Below the pieces are notes generated by a model. The model was not told the DNA's origin, did not search any database, and worked only from the letters and a program-made list of their open reading frames with translations. A DNA stretch of 64,000 nt, taken from positions 372,001-436,000 of the forward strand of contig VIIQ02000033.1 in assembly GCA_007449985.2 (NCBI GenBank). The letters run 5' to 3'. Below, piece by piece: positions 10,001-23,400 of this stretch. Each line of letters begins with the position of its first letter. The first letter of the stretch is position 1. Made by a program: the position numbers and the translations under genes. This stretch comes from Desmodesmus armatus. Lineage: Eukaryota; Chlorophyta; Chlorophyceae; Sphaeropleales; Scenedesmaceae.

Positions 10001-13000
10001 GCATAGTGACATAGCTCAAGCTGCGGCATGCATGCCCTATAGGGTCAGGGGCCACGTGATCGGTGGCTATTGTTGTTCTCCATGTTATCCCAGGCTTCAA
10101 ACATCAGTGACGCCTTGGTGCGGCCACATGCAGCAGAGGCTGCAGCACACTGTGCAGCAGAGGCAGGGGAGTGCTACGATGAGGATGGAAACCCGGAGCC
10201 TGTGCCGCAGCGGGTACCAAGCCTTCCTGGGCCCCCAGTCCACCCCGTGCAGGTGTGTCAAGATGCATATGAGTGTAGCAATGCCTGGGTACCAGCTGTT
10301 TGCCGATAGGTGTCAGCACAGTTCACTTACCGTGCTTGCAGCCTGCAGCACCTGCAGCTGTGGTGCATGCTGATTGTTGCATCTATCCATGCCCAACCTG
10401 TTGCTAGCTGCGATTTCACCTGCCCCACTGGTGTCTGCAGGCTCTGCACTGTGTTGAGGTGATGTCGCTGCTCATGAAGCAGCACCTGCGTGGCCTTGTG
10501 GAGGGTGGGTTGCAGGCCTACCTGCAGCTTTGGCAGGAGTATGAGGTCCAGCCGGGAAGTCTTGTGGCCTATGCAGGTGGGTTCTTGATGTCTGCTTCAT
10601 CATCACCGTGTGGATGTGCAGCAGCACACGCTTGCCATGTTTGCGTACGTGCACATGCGTGTAGTCTTCAAGCACAGGGCATGCTGCCGCCCACGCTGCA
10701 CAGGCTCAGCTGGAGATTGAGGCGGTGTGGCCGCGTGGTGTGGCAGGTGCCGCATTCCAGCGCACCCCCCACTGCCTACTGTAGCGGCGGGATGCTGCAA
10801 CATATTCCAGTAAATCGCACAGTAGAAGGATCATTTGCAGGACTCCGAGAATGCCACTGCTGTGTGCTCGTTGGTGCAGGCTACCCGGCCGGCTTCACCC
10901 CAGACGGCCTGCAGGCCCCCAGAGACGATGCTAACCTGGCTTGGAGGCTGGCTCGGCAGCAGCAGCTCACAGCCTGGGGCTCTGACCTGTTCTGCCCCAG
11001 CCCTGCTCCCATGTTCCAGCTGCAGCTGCTGCTGCGGGAGGATGAGCTGCTGTTTGTGCCTAGCCTGCAGGAGGTGCAGCACACTGTGCTGGGCATTGTG
11101 GATGCAGTCTTGCAGGCTGGGCAGTCTGTGGAGGACCTGGGAGCCAAGGTACGCATGGACCATACATGCAGGCCCCAAGACAGCCAGCAGCACTGCTGAA
11201 GCTCTTGACCATGCATATGTTGTTTGCAACAGAAGCAACAACCAAGAGCCGTCCGGAAAGTCTTTATGGTGTCAGCATACGGAAGGTCTTGCAGCAGTCT
11301 ATATTTGCATGGTCAACTGTCAGCATTTGTGGCACAGTCGTGGCTGATGCACAACAGGCCTGACGGATGGGGTTGGTGCAAGCTGCAGGTTGCGATTGCT
11401 GCTGTGCTGAGTATGGGGGTGGTGAGTGCAGGTTCACACCGTCACAGCATCTGCAAGACATGCCCTGCATGGTCTGAACAACAGCCTGGTGTATGTGAAA
11501 TCATCTGCTGTGGCGTCTTGTAGGCCAAGGACCCTTGCTCAAATGCTCTGCTCAACGCCATGGACCCACAGGACGCTGTTGCAGTGGAGGCTCGCGGCCG
11601 TATTGCAGACATGTAAGCAGCCAGGGCGCGGCATAGCGGACACTCAATACCCGGGGCTTCGCGCATCATCCACTTGCCACCTTTTTGCTGCGTGTCCAAC
11701 ACCATTATTGACGGGCATGGAAGCACCTAGGCCCTCTGAAGCGCCTGCAGCATCCACACACCGAGTATGCAAACTGCAACGCGTTTGTGTTGCATGTCCC
11801 AACTGCCGTGCCTGTTCATGCTGCTGCAGCCTCTCCGTCAACCTAGCTGGTCCAACAGCGCTGCTGGAGGCGTTTGCGGCTGTGCAGCAGGAGCTGAAAG
11901 CCGCAGAGGGGTCAGAGGGTCACCTGGCGATGTGGCTGGCGGGCCAGCACAGCATGCAGGAAACCGCTGTTGAGATTGACCGGCTCATGCAGGTAACACA
12001 GTATGCACCACCCAGTCAGGCATTCAGTGGAAACTTGTGGGTGTCTCTTGTGATTGTGGCATCCTCTTGCTCTGTTTCTGTCTGTACTGTCAGTCAAGGG
12101 CAGTCATAAGCTCTTGAAGTTTCATACCTGCGAGTGTTGCATGCGAGTTTGTAGGCTGCCAACTATGCACGCTGGGGGTTCAGCACAAGCCCCCAACAGC
12201 CGCATCATTTTTGACAAGCTGTCTGAATGTGTCTGCATGCAGGTAGCGGAGGCTGTGGACGCGATGGCTGATGACTCGGTTTGGTTCCGGCTGTTCAGCG
12301 TCAACTTGCGGCAGGCCAAGCATGAGCTCACCACCCGGGCCTTGGCCGCGCGGCATGCCCTGCAGCGATGGGTGCAGGAGCAGTGGCATGCCAGTAACAC
12401 GGCCCTCATCGCCGGGTAGGCAGCCCATCACTCGCCGCACGTCTGCACTGTACCGCGTCAGCTCTATGTTGCTGCCAGCGTAATGATGTGCCTGGGGTCA
12501 AACACGCCCTGTGTTCCACAACCTCGCATGTGCCCTCAGAAGCCACATTCTACTGCATGCTCAGCAGTGCTATCGGCATCTGTAGCATGCATCTGTACAC
12601 AGCCAATCACTATATCAACTTTACACAGCATACGGCTGAATGATAGCCATGCTGTTGCTGTCGGTCATTGCATGCACAGCTTCGAGGACATGGTGACGGC
12701 ACTGGGGCAGGAGCCTGCCACGACAGAGGAGATGGACGCCCTGCAGAAGTACCTACAGAAGGTCCAGCAGGTGCGCAGAATTCTTGCTGACCTGCTCGTG
12801 TAGTAGGACGGCACCCGTCCTGAAAATGGAGCACAGCACCTGGAGGGAAGACCGAGCGCCTTGGAAGCAAAGAGGCTTTCATTGATCAACATGCTGGAGC
12901 CCTGACCTTCCCTTGGTCACCTCTGGGCTGTAGAACCTGATGTGCGCCACACAAGGCCACTTTCTGCGCTAGCTGGATGACTTCCGTTTGTTGAAAACCT

Positions 13001-14457
13001 GTGTACCTGTTGCACTCCGGGGCCTCGGCGGCCGTGGCGTGGCTGTGGCGACTCGACTGCAGTCACACACAATCCCTCCTGCAACTCACCGGCAATTTGC
13101 AGCATCCCTGTGTGATCTCTCCCTCCCTCTCTCCAGCGAGTCATGTCGGCCCTGTGAGCTTCTGCAGCTGTCTCCTGCTGCTGTCTCCTGCTCCTGCAGG
13201 ACTTGCCCTCTGTCATGGAGCAACTGGAGGCCAGCACAGCCACCCTTGCCATCCTCACACACAGCCAGCTGCAGCTGCCAGATGAAGCCGCCGACACATA
13301 CTGGCTGCTGCAGCGCTGGCCACAGGCTCTTCAGGTCTGGCATCTGCGGGGTCTTGTGTGTGGTCACGAGTGCTGCGAGTCCTCAAGCATGCATGTCAAG
13401 GCCCGTCTTACCGAACTTGAGGTCTGGTAGGAGGCTCAAGTGGACAGTCCGATACGCCATACATGAGTACGCAACGGTGTCTGTCCAATAAATGATAGGT
13501 CTGTGTGTCATCCTACCTTTCTGTCTGTAGGTTGAGCTGGAGGCAGCAGCGGACCGCATCCACGGCTACAAGGATGACTTCCAGCAGCAGCTGCAGGACG
13601 ACCAGCAGCAGCTGCAAGCTGACCTAGAGCAGCTTCAGGTGGGGGTACAAGGATATGGTTGCGGCTGCCACGCTGCGGTTGATCCTGTGTGCGCTCGTAG
13701 GGCGGACTGCTGGTACATTGTTGCCGCCGGTGTGAAACTCAGGGGGACTGGGTAGCACCCGCTCAAGCTGAACCCTGTCATGTGTTGTTGATTGTGTTGC
13801 AGGCAGCCACAGCGGAGTTCACCAGCCTTGGTGGGCTGCAGGCTGTGGAGGAGCGCTTGCTTGCAGTCCAAGACTTTGAGGCACAGCTTGATGAGCTGGA
13901 GAAGTTGGCTGAGACCTACAGGGTGAGACACAGCTGCTGTGGGTTGCTGCAGCAGCACGGGTTGCCCGGGTACGGACCGGGGCAGTTGGTGGAAGTGGGT
14001 TTGTGCGGGCGACCTGTTTTGTACATGTCGGCCTTGGCTGCTACAGCAGCAGGGTGGGCCGCATGCTGGCCAGGCCCTTGGGCATGCATGCTACATGTCC
14101 GTGGTAAATCGTGCCGGCTTGAAACTGCTGGTCACACATGTTACATTGTTGCTTTGGTCGCTGTCCCTTTCATGCATACAATATGCACACGAGCACCGAT
14201 GCATAGCTGAGCGCACGAGAGAACAGCCACATGCATTTGCTGATGCCATGGGGGGGCAAAACTTGATTGCAGGCTCGTGAGGACATCTTCAATCTGCCCC
14301 ACATTGAGCACCCGCTCCTGGCACAGATCAGGCGGGAGTTTGAGCCCATCGGCAGCCTCTGGCGCGTGGCGACAGTATGCAGCAGGCAGCTGCCTGACTG
14401 GATGGATGGGCCGTTCACTGAGATCGATGCTGAAGCTGTGTCTGCAGATGTGGACAA
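7072..14457 (+). other. Dynein tail: exons 1-15 (residues about 1-1163)
   Basis: Exons: 7072-8063, 8358-8496, 8872-9013, 9164-9753, 10094-10252, 10441-10576, 10880-11148, 11524-11612, 11830-11992, 12243-12415, 12680-12770, 13200-13334, 13531-13638, 13803-13922, 14273-14457. Exon 1 is 992 bp, Gln/Ala-rich, with an eight-Ala run from a GCA repeat near 7808-7832. Exon 2 carries the [17 protein letters not shown] segment typical of inner-arm tails. The tail normally binds intermediate or light chains (actin and centrin or p28 for single-headed inner arms) and docks to the doublet; that role is family knowledge. Conservation is lowest here, so small exon errors are most likely in this block. Confidence 0.8.
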
Positions 14458-17400
14458 GTAAGGGGCAGGATTGAGGGTAGGAGTGACTTTAGAGCTCTTG
14501 GGGCCCAGCCTAGGAAATGCGGCCTGTACTGCAGGGCAGGATGTTAGGACAGTGTCCACTGTACTGTCAATGCAACTAGCTTCACAGCATCCAGGGGTGG
14601 CGACGTTATGCATCTGTTGGGCCATGTCGGCCTGATGTTTGTGGTGCATGTTTGCATGTGCAGGTGGTGGCGCAGCAGTGCAAAGCTGCTGAAGCAGCTG
14701 ACCGGCCCTCCTCTAGAGGTGGCTGAGGCTGTCCGGCAGCAGCTGCAGGCTTTCCAGCAGCACATCCCACTCATCGTAGCGCTGAGAAACCCTGGCCTGC
14801 GTGACCGCCACTGGGAAAAGATCAGTGCTGCCGCCGGATGCCCTGTCAAAGCTGATGCCGGTGAGAGCCAGCAGGCCTTGAACCTGAGCACAACGGTGTG
14901 CTGAAGTTCGCTTCTTGCATAGCTGTGTACATAATAAGCAGCATGCCATTGCTTGCCCTACCTGGCATAAAGCTGAAGTGCTTTTGCAATGGCTGGGTGG
15001 AGTGGTGGAACCCCTGGCTAACATTCCGCCGCTGACATATGTTTGTGTATGTCCATGCAGCCTTCAGCCTGAGCCGTGCACTGCAGCTGGGCCTGCCTGG
15101 ACATGTGGCTGCCATAGAGGAGGTGTCGGAGTATGCCAGCAAGGTGCGCAGAGCTGCCTAAGAAGCAACAGCAAGCCCACAGTATGCAACAGCCCGTAGA
15201 GCATGTACACAGGTGTTGCAAGAGTGTTTCTGCAGCTACATGTAGCCTGCAGTGGCGCACCTGGTGCAGCATGAGGCTAGAAATGCAAAAAATGAAATGA
15301 AATGCAAGCTTAGAGGCCAGGCTGAGTTACTGCTGCATCAAGTACTGTGCAGGCGTATCGACCTTGTGCATAACATGCGTTTCTCATACCAGCGCAAGCT
15401 GACCCAGCAACCTGCGCTAAATGCCTTCAGGAGTATTCCCTGGAGACTGCCTTGGACAAGATGCAGGCTGAATGGGCTGGCCTGTGCTTTGAGACACTTG
15501 CTTGGCGGGCCACTGGCTGCACCATCCTGCGTGGTGTGGATGACATCCAACAGGTATCATACGGGCTGCGCAACCAAGCATGACATGCAACATTGGGCGT
15601 AGGCACTGCACAAGGGCTGCACCAGCTGTGACACAACATGACAGGACGTGTTCCAATTGGAGGCAGGTAGCTCAATGCCTGTTGAAAACACATCAAGCAA
15701 TGTGAGGGTGGCCCCCTATCTGCTGTCTTTCTCCACCTTTGCTCAACCTGACCAACACTTGTGTTTGTCCTTGCGTCTGCAGCTTCTGGATGATCAGATA
15801 GTCAAAACACAGGCCATGCGCAGCTCGCCTTACATCGGCCCCTTTGAGGAACGTGTGAAGGCATGGGAGGCTAAGCTCAACAGGACACAGGTATGGACGG
15901 CAGCACACCGGCTGCTACTGTCTGCAGTTCCCAGTGATGCCCTCCCCCGTGTTCCGCTTGCCTGTCGTTGGTCAATCTGCATATATAGGCCACTGACATG
16001 CAATACCCTGATTTGGCCCAGCACTGAGCACATGTAATGGTGCCTTCTACGCACCTGCCGCATGTGCTCCAGAAGTGCTCTTGGTTGTGAGCGTGTACCT
16101 CGCCAGTTGCAATCACCCGTGACACAGAGCGTGCCTCTTGTATCCCCAAGTACATGCTGCACGGCTGCATGTGTGTCTGCAGGACATTCTTGACGAGTGG
16201 CTGAGATGTCAGCAAGGCTGGCTGTACCTGGAGCCAATCTTTGGCAGCGATGACATCCAGCAGCAGATGCCCAACGAGGGCCGCAAGTTCAAGGCGGTAG
16301 ATGCCACTTGGCGGCGGCTGATGGAGCGGCTGGTGAAGCAGTCAGAGGTGAGCAGTATTGAAGCGCGGCGGATGAGCCTACCAGCCCCTGTATCTTTCCT
16401 TACATTTTGGCGCTAGTGGCCACATTTTGCATGTGCCCCAGCAGCATGCACTGCTAGGCCGTGCACACCACTCCTGCAGCTCTTAGCAGGGCAGTGGTAC
16501 CAACAGCCTGGCGGAAATATTGTGTAAGCTGTCTCATCAACACAAAGATACAAGAAAAAGGGACGCGCATTACCTTGAACAGGCTTCCAACTCCTTTCAA
16601 AGCCTCCAACTCCCTTGTATCCTGCCCAGCATGGTTGATTTGTGATGCTCCCCGTGCTTCAACTGTGACCGCTGCAGGTGTTGGTTGTCACAGCCGATGA
16701 CGAGCTGTTGAAGAACCTCACTGAGGCCAACCGCCTGCTGGAGCAGGTGATCAGCGCTGCTGTCCATCCGCCTGATCAGTGCTGATGCTTTTCATGCTTG
16801 CATTATACCGGGAGTTGAAGCCCCTGTGTAGACAACATGTACTCCTACTTTCAGTGTTGTCTGTGCTTGCCAGGCCCCCCCCCATAACTGAGTGAGCATT
16901 GCACTTTGTTGCATGCCTTGTTGGCTCCCTGCGGGGAAACACACAACATGTCAGCTTCGGTAATACCAACTAATCCTACTCCTGGCTGTTGCTGTGCAGC
17001 CGTGGTCAGTGCACAATCACTGACCATCAACGTTCTGATGCCGCACTCTGCAGGTGCAAAAAGGTCTCGCCGATTACCTGGAGACCAAGCGCCTGGCCTT
17101 CCCACGCTTCTACTTCCTGTCTTCTGACGAGCTTCTGGAGATCTTGAGCGAAACCAGGGACCCCACCGGGTGCAGCCCTACCTCAAGAAGATCTTTGAGG
17201 GCATCTCATGTAGGTCCTGCACCCTCCCACACCCTAAGCAAGTGATTTTGCGCCGGTTCCCCTCAGCTCAGAAGGTGCACCCGGTGGTCCTGCACTTTAT
17301 TGCACAGGCATCAGTCCCGTGCCTTTGCACACTTGCAGTAGCCGGTCGGCTACCACACGGACTTTGAGGTTTGAGTTCACAGGCCCTGCCTCCTGCCAGC

Positions 17401-20400
17401 CTGTGTTTCCTCACACCAACTCGAATGGGGGTGGTGCATGACATTGACCACCATTGTAGCAATGTTACGGTGTGGTCAATGGATGCCCATGTTCAAATGC
17501 AATTGTCAGCCGAAGGCTGGCCACTGTCCATTTGCTCTTTGCTGTGTACTAATGCAATGCTTTATTGCAGCTCTCAACTTTGAGGCTGATGGCAATGTTA
17601 CCGCCATGCTAAGCGAGGAGGGAGAGAAGGTCACTTTTGTCAAGTGAGTACAGGTGCAGAGTGGTTACGCAGGGGCAGTGCAGGCCAATGGTGCCTCAAT
17701 ATTGTCCCTGCTGCAGCCTGAGCAGGTGTTGGACGTGGCACAAGCCACAGCAAAAAGGTGCAGCACAGCAGCATGCATCAAACACCAAGGATGTCTGCGC
17801 TTTGTCTGGGTTATACGAGACGCTCTCGGTGCTGCAAAAATGCCATAAGCCTCTCCTTACTGACTGTTCCATCGCAGGCCGTTCAACCCCAAGTCTGCAG
17901 GTGGTGCTGTGGAGCGGTGGCTGATAGAGTGTGAGGCTGCGATGAGGGAGACAGTCAAGGGCGTGCTCAAAGAGAGCTTTGCCGCGCACACACGCACACC
18001 CAGGGAGGCCTGGATGGTCCAGTGGCCGGGGCAGGTGGTGCTGGCAGGTGCGGCCGGTTGTGCTGCTTCCCCTCACAACCACACGTGATGTTTGTTGCGT
18101 GACCACCTGTTGACAGTATCTTGATACCATATGACTTAAAGTAAAAAATTCCTTGACGTAGGTGTGGAGTAAGGTGTTTGCTGACGCACCCACACCCACA
18201 CCCCCCGTTTTGTCCTTGCGTTTCTTCTTCCTGGTGCAGTGGACTGCATCATGTGGACGGCTGACACAGCAACGGCCATCAGGGCTGGCCGGCTGCAGCA
18301 GCATGCCGACCGCTTGACAGATGAGCTGCTGCAGGTGAGTGATGTGAAACTATGCCCCGTGCACAGACACAAGGGTTGGTCTGGCAGGCAACCTGCGATG
18401 CTTATAAGCAAACCTTCCAAAGCAGCATATGCTGCATGATGATGCAACTTCAAACCATGCTGTGCTGCGCTGTTCTTTCCAGGTGGTGAACAAGGTGCGG
18501 GGCAAGCTCACCAATCTGGAGCGCAAGATCCTGAGTGCCCTGATCGTCATTGACGTCCATGCCAGGGATGTGGCGGCTGAACTTGCCAGCAAGGGGGTCA
18601 GCAGCGAGACCGACTTTGACTTTGTCAGTCAGCTGAGGTGCGGGGTTGGGGAAGCCCGTGAAAGAGCTGTGGTGCTGCGCGCGAACAGCAACATAGCCGT
18701 GCCACTTGCTTAGATATGTTGTGCCGACCATCACGTGATTGAAGCTCACCAACCAACTGCGTGATGAGAGTTTCTTTGGCGCATGGTGCAGGTCATGAAC
18801 GTTCCTCTGTCGGTGTCGGTTTGTGTGCATGTGCAGGTACGGCTGGGAGCACAACGACGTTGTTGTCCGCATGATCAACGCCGCCATCAACTACGGTTAC
18901 GAGTACCTTGGCGTATCCAGCCGGCTCGTCATCACGCCGCTGACTGACCGCTGCTACCGCACACTCATGGGCGCCCTGCATCTGAACCTGGGAGGCGCTC
19001 CCGAGGGGCCAGCAGGTGGGTCCATGCATGTTGAGACATGAGTTGAGCAAGTTACTCCTGTACGACCAACACGCTGCGAGACGCTACTGCAACATCACTC
19101 TAGAGGCGTAGATCTACGCCTCAGGTCTCTGTCTCTGGCAAAGGCTTAGACTTTCACCCCCCCCCCCTCTTCCCTCTCCTCCGAAATAGATTACGATCTT
19201 GAGCCTGCGTGATGCAATCACCCCCCTCCCGCAATTTGTGGTATGCCGTGCCGCATCCCTCATCCCTTCTGTTCTAGTTGCGCAAGTCTGTGCTTTCACC
19301 ACGCAGGGGCAATCCTGTGTTAGGCAACCACGAGTGTGTACATGTGCGTATCGGCTGTTGTTGTAGGCACTGGCAAGACGGAGACCACAAAGGACCTCGC
19401 AAAAGCAGTTGCAATGCAGTGTGTGGTCTTCAACTGCAGTGATGGTCTGGACTTCCTGGCTATGGTGAGCTCGAGGTTTGCTTGTGTGTGACCCGCGGTG
19501 GTTGCACATGCAGGCTGCCAAGGTCTTTCAGGCATGGTTGTTTGCGCTGCTGTTTTGACACGCCACAGCGCCTGGGTGCTGGATTGTGCACAAATGTCAG
19601 GGCACTACAAGTGGCTACATTCTGACCTACTCCATGTATGAGCTCTCCCCTCTACGCATAGCACGCCCCCAGGGGCTGGCCGGCGGGTAGCACAATATGC
19701 ATGGCTGCCGGGCCGATCATGCTGTGTGTCGAACAGAGAAAGTGCAATGCAAACAAAAACGGATTTAGTTCATGCAGGGCTAGTGATACGGTGGTTGTGC
19801 CCTACAGTGTACGTCGTTCGACCTGATTTGATGCAGGGCAAGTTCTTCAAGGGGCTTGCCAGCAGCGGCGCCTGGGCCTGCTTTGACGAGTTCAACCGCA
19901 TCGACCTGGAGGTGCTCAGTGTGATTGCCCAGCAGATCCACACGATGCAGCAGGCCAAGTCTGCTGGCCTCAAGATCTTTGAGTTTGAAGGGACGCGCTT
20001 GTCACTCAGGTTGGTGAAGGGGATGATATCATCCCGGCACGGTGTCTGCTTTGCTCCAGGGACAGCTACTGACTTGTGTAGGGGGATGGTTCAAGTGCAA
20101 ATGTGTGCAAGGCTGTCGGATGCACGTGTCCTGCTTTGATAGCAGCCACGGCTATGTCGTGTGGACGCCACCCAACTGAGGGTTGCTGACGGCGATTTCT
20201 TTTCGTGCTGCAGGCCAACTTTCAGTGTCTTTATCACCATGGTGGGTTGGTGGACGGCATGCCGGCACTTGAACACGCACATGACCATCCTGCTTGCACA
20301 AGCGCCTTTCGCTGCAATAGCATTTGCCAAGCAGCTATGACAGTTTCCCCTCGAGCCATCATGGGCTGGTTTGAGCTACTGTAACCACAACTGGATCAGG

Positions 20401-23400
20401 GCCTCGCCTGATCGCCCTGAGTATTCACGTAAGACTCAGACGCTGCATTTGCCGGTGTTGCTGCAGAACCCTGGCTATGCCGGCCGCTCTGAGCTGCCTG
20501 ACAATCTGAAAGCCCTCTTCAGGTGGGTTCCTTTCTGCATGTCACGCTTCAAAGCGTGCTGTCACCGCTGTGTACTTGGCATGCGGCGTGCCTAAAAGCA
20601 CTCCTGCAATCATCCCACAAACGGCCATGAGCAGAACGTCAGAAAGGACATTGCAAACACCTGAAACTGCTTGGCTGCTGCTGCTGCATCAGGTCTGTTG
20701 CGATGATGGTGCCTGACTACGCGCTGATCAGCGAGATCTCCCTCTACTCCAGCGGCTACCTGAAGGCCCGCGACCTAGCCAGGAAGCTGGTGGCAACCTA
20801 CAGGTACGCAGCAGTGACCGCAGGACGCACGTTGGCAGCGCACTGCAGGGTGTGACTGCATGTGCCCGGCCTGTTGCTACATCTTGCATGTTACCGGTCC
20901 CTTCAGCTCCGCCAGTTCAAAAAGCCTCACGGCATGTATCAACATAATGCCTACCAGCCTGCCGCCATCTAGTATGTGCGCCACAGTGTGAAGAGTAGCC
21001 CACAGGCGTTGCTGGCTTCCTGAGGGGTGTTGCCCCAACATTTGGAATCCTTGTGAGCCACGCAATAGCCGCAGCAACAAGTTTCTGTCTGTGGCTGCAG
21101 GTTGTGCAGCGAGCAGCTGAGCAGCCAGAGCCACTATGACTACGGCATGCGCGCTGTGGTCAGTGTGCTGCGTGCTGCAGCGGCAAACAAACAGAAGGAC
21201 AGCGGCACCGACGAGGAGGTGCTGATGCTGAGGTCTATCAAAGACGTGAATGAGCCTAAGTTCCTGGCGCCTGATGTGCCTTTGTTCCATGGAATCCTGT
21301 CGGACCTTTTTCCAGGTTTGTGGGGCTATAGCTGCAGCCAGCTGGACGTATGGATAGTATTGGACCATATCTTGTCACTTAGTTGTAGCAGGCGCCTATG
21401 CAACACATTGCCCCTGAGGGTTTTGCCGCAGCATAAGATGCCTTGGGTGCTTTCACGGGCGCTGAGCGTAAGAACGCTCCCCGTCCATTGACTGACTAGT
21501 GCTGCCTGTCCTCCACACCAGGTGTTGAGCTGCCAGCCACTGACTACACGGCCCTCAACACAGCTCTTGAGGCAGCTGCAGCTGCTGCACAGCTGGTGCC
21601 AACACCTGTGTTCATCAGCAAGGCACAGCAGCTGTATGAGATGATCCTTGTGCGGCACGGCCTCATGATCGTTGGGTACTCTTACGGCGCCAAGACAAGC
21701 ATATACAGGTGCGCAACTAGTTATGCTGTTGCATGCTGACTGCGCTGCAAAAACAATGCTGCCGTCAAGCCGGACGTAAAGGCATGCAGCGGTGGGAAAA
21801 GACACTTCCTGGGATAAGGCAATTTGTGACTTCTGTCCTCGCACAAGCCTGAAGTGAGCCATTGCAACCGTGGCCTGCAGGTGCCTTGCCACAGCTCTTG
21901 GGGACTTGGAGGCAAAGGAACTCATGAACGAACACAAAGTCCATGTCCGCGCGATCAATCCCAAGGTGGGTGTGATCAGAACCATACGGACGCCCCTGCT
22001 CGGGCATTTTCGCGTGAATTGCTGAATGTCTTGTTGCCAGTCTTGCTTGAGGTCAGCCTTATCAAGCCACTCCTGACACTGTCTTGCTTGTTTATGGTGG
22101 TGATGTGGGGATGCCATGCTGTGCAAGATGTTGCTACGTGTGTGACAAGGTACAATGCTGCGTATTTGTGCATTATTGTTGCTGTGCCACCTTTGCAGTC
22201 CATCAACCTGGGGCAGCTGTACGGCCAGTTTGACCCTGTCAGGTGAGCCAGCAGCCACACCTATGTGCATCCTCTCTGTCTTCACCCCCTCACAGCCTGT
22301 GCCATGACAGCAACACCGCATGTATCAGTACGATACAGTGAATTACAACACAGTACAGGTATATGGGGACAGGATAAGCTGTAGCTCTGAGATTAGGCCT
22401 TGAGTGCTACTCTACCACAAAGCATGCTTCACAGTCTGTCGTCACTTCTGGTTGTGGAGGAGAAACATCTCTCCTAAACCCTACAATACCGCTGTTGCGC
22501 TTGCCCTGCAGTCATGAGTGGAAGGATGGCGTGTTGGCCAAGGCCTTCAGGGAGGCGGCACAGGACATGCGGCCAGACAGACAATGGCTGCTGTTTGACG
22601 GCCCAGTGGATGCTGTCTGGATTGAGAACATGAACACAGTGCTGGATGACAACAAAAAGCTCTGCCTCAACAGCGGTACGTCCCATTGGGCTACCAGTAG
22701 CCTTTCAAACAGCACGATTGGCCTTGCACTGCACTGGCCAGCTTCTGTGCACATGTCTGAGTCACTTGCTGTTGCCAGCGCTTACAGACCACCACACAAG
22801 GCCCCTATCCCGTTGTACCAAGACCAAGGTTTCTGCACGCAGCAGCTGATGGCCCTGCATGTTGCCGCTGCCGGTGCCGCTGTATTTTGATGGTGCAGGT
22901 GAGATCATCCAGATGTCTGCAGCCATGAATCTCATTTTTGAGGTTCAGGATCTGGCAGTAGCCAGCCCTGCAACTGTCAGCCGTTGCGGGATGGTCTACG
23001 TGGAGCCCTCGCAGATCGGTTGGCGCCCGCTGTGTACGGCCTGGTTGGAACACAAGCTGCCTGCCAGCATCACGCAGGAGCAGCGGGAGAGGCTGTTGCA
23101 GCTGTTTGAGTGGCTGGTGGACCCCTGTGTTGCCTTTGTGCGCAAGCACTGCAAGTGAGTGCAGTAGATTTGGCTCACCTGCGAATTTTGCCAGGTGCTA
23201 TCATGACCAGCAGCAGCTTGTGGGGGCACAATGCACAGCAGTGGTGGAGACAACAGCAAAGTCTCCTTGCAACAGGCGGCAACGGTCAGTCCCTGATGTG
23301 GCAGTACATGATGGCCTCATGCTTGATATTGTCAATCGATCTTATGTTTGAAGGTGCCCCCTGAGCCTTGTTGGCTCCCTGCAGGGTGTTGTGGGTTTTC

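Noticed and set aside
21326..22321. 331-codon open frame on the minus strand
   Set aside because: It is antisense to dynein exons 34-36 and their introns. The plus strand there encodes conserved AAA2 sequence with good splice sites; the antisense frame has no recognisable domain.
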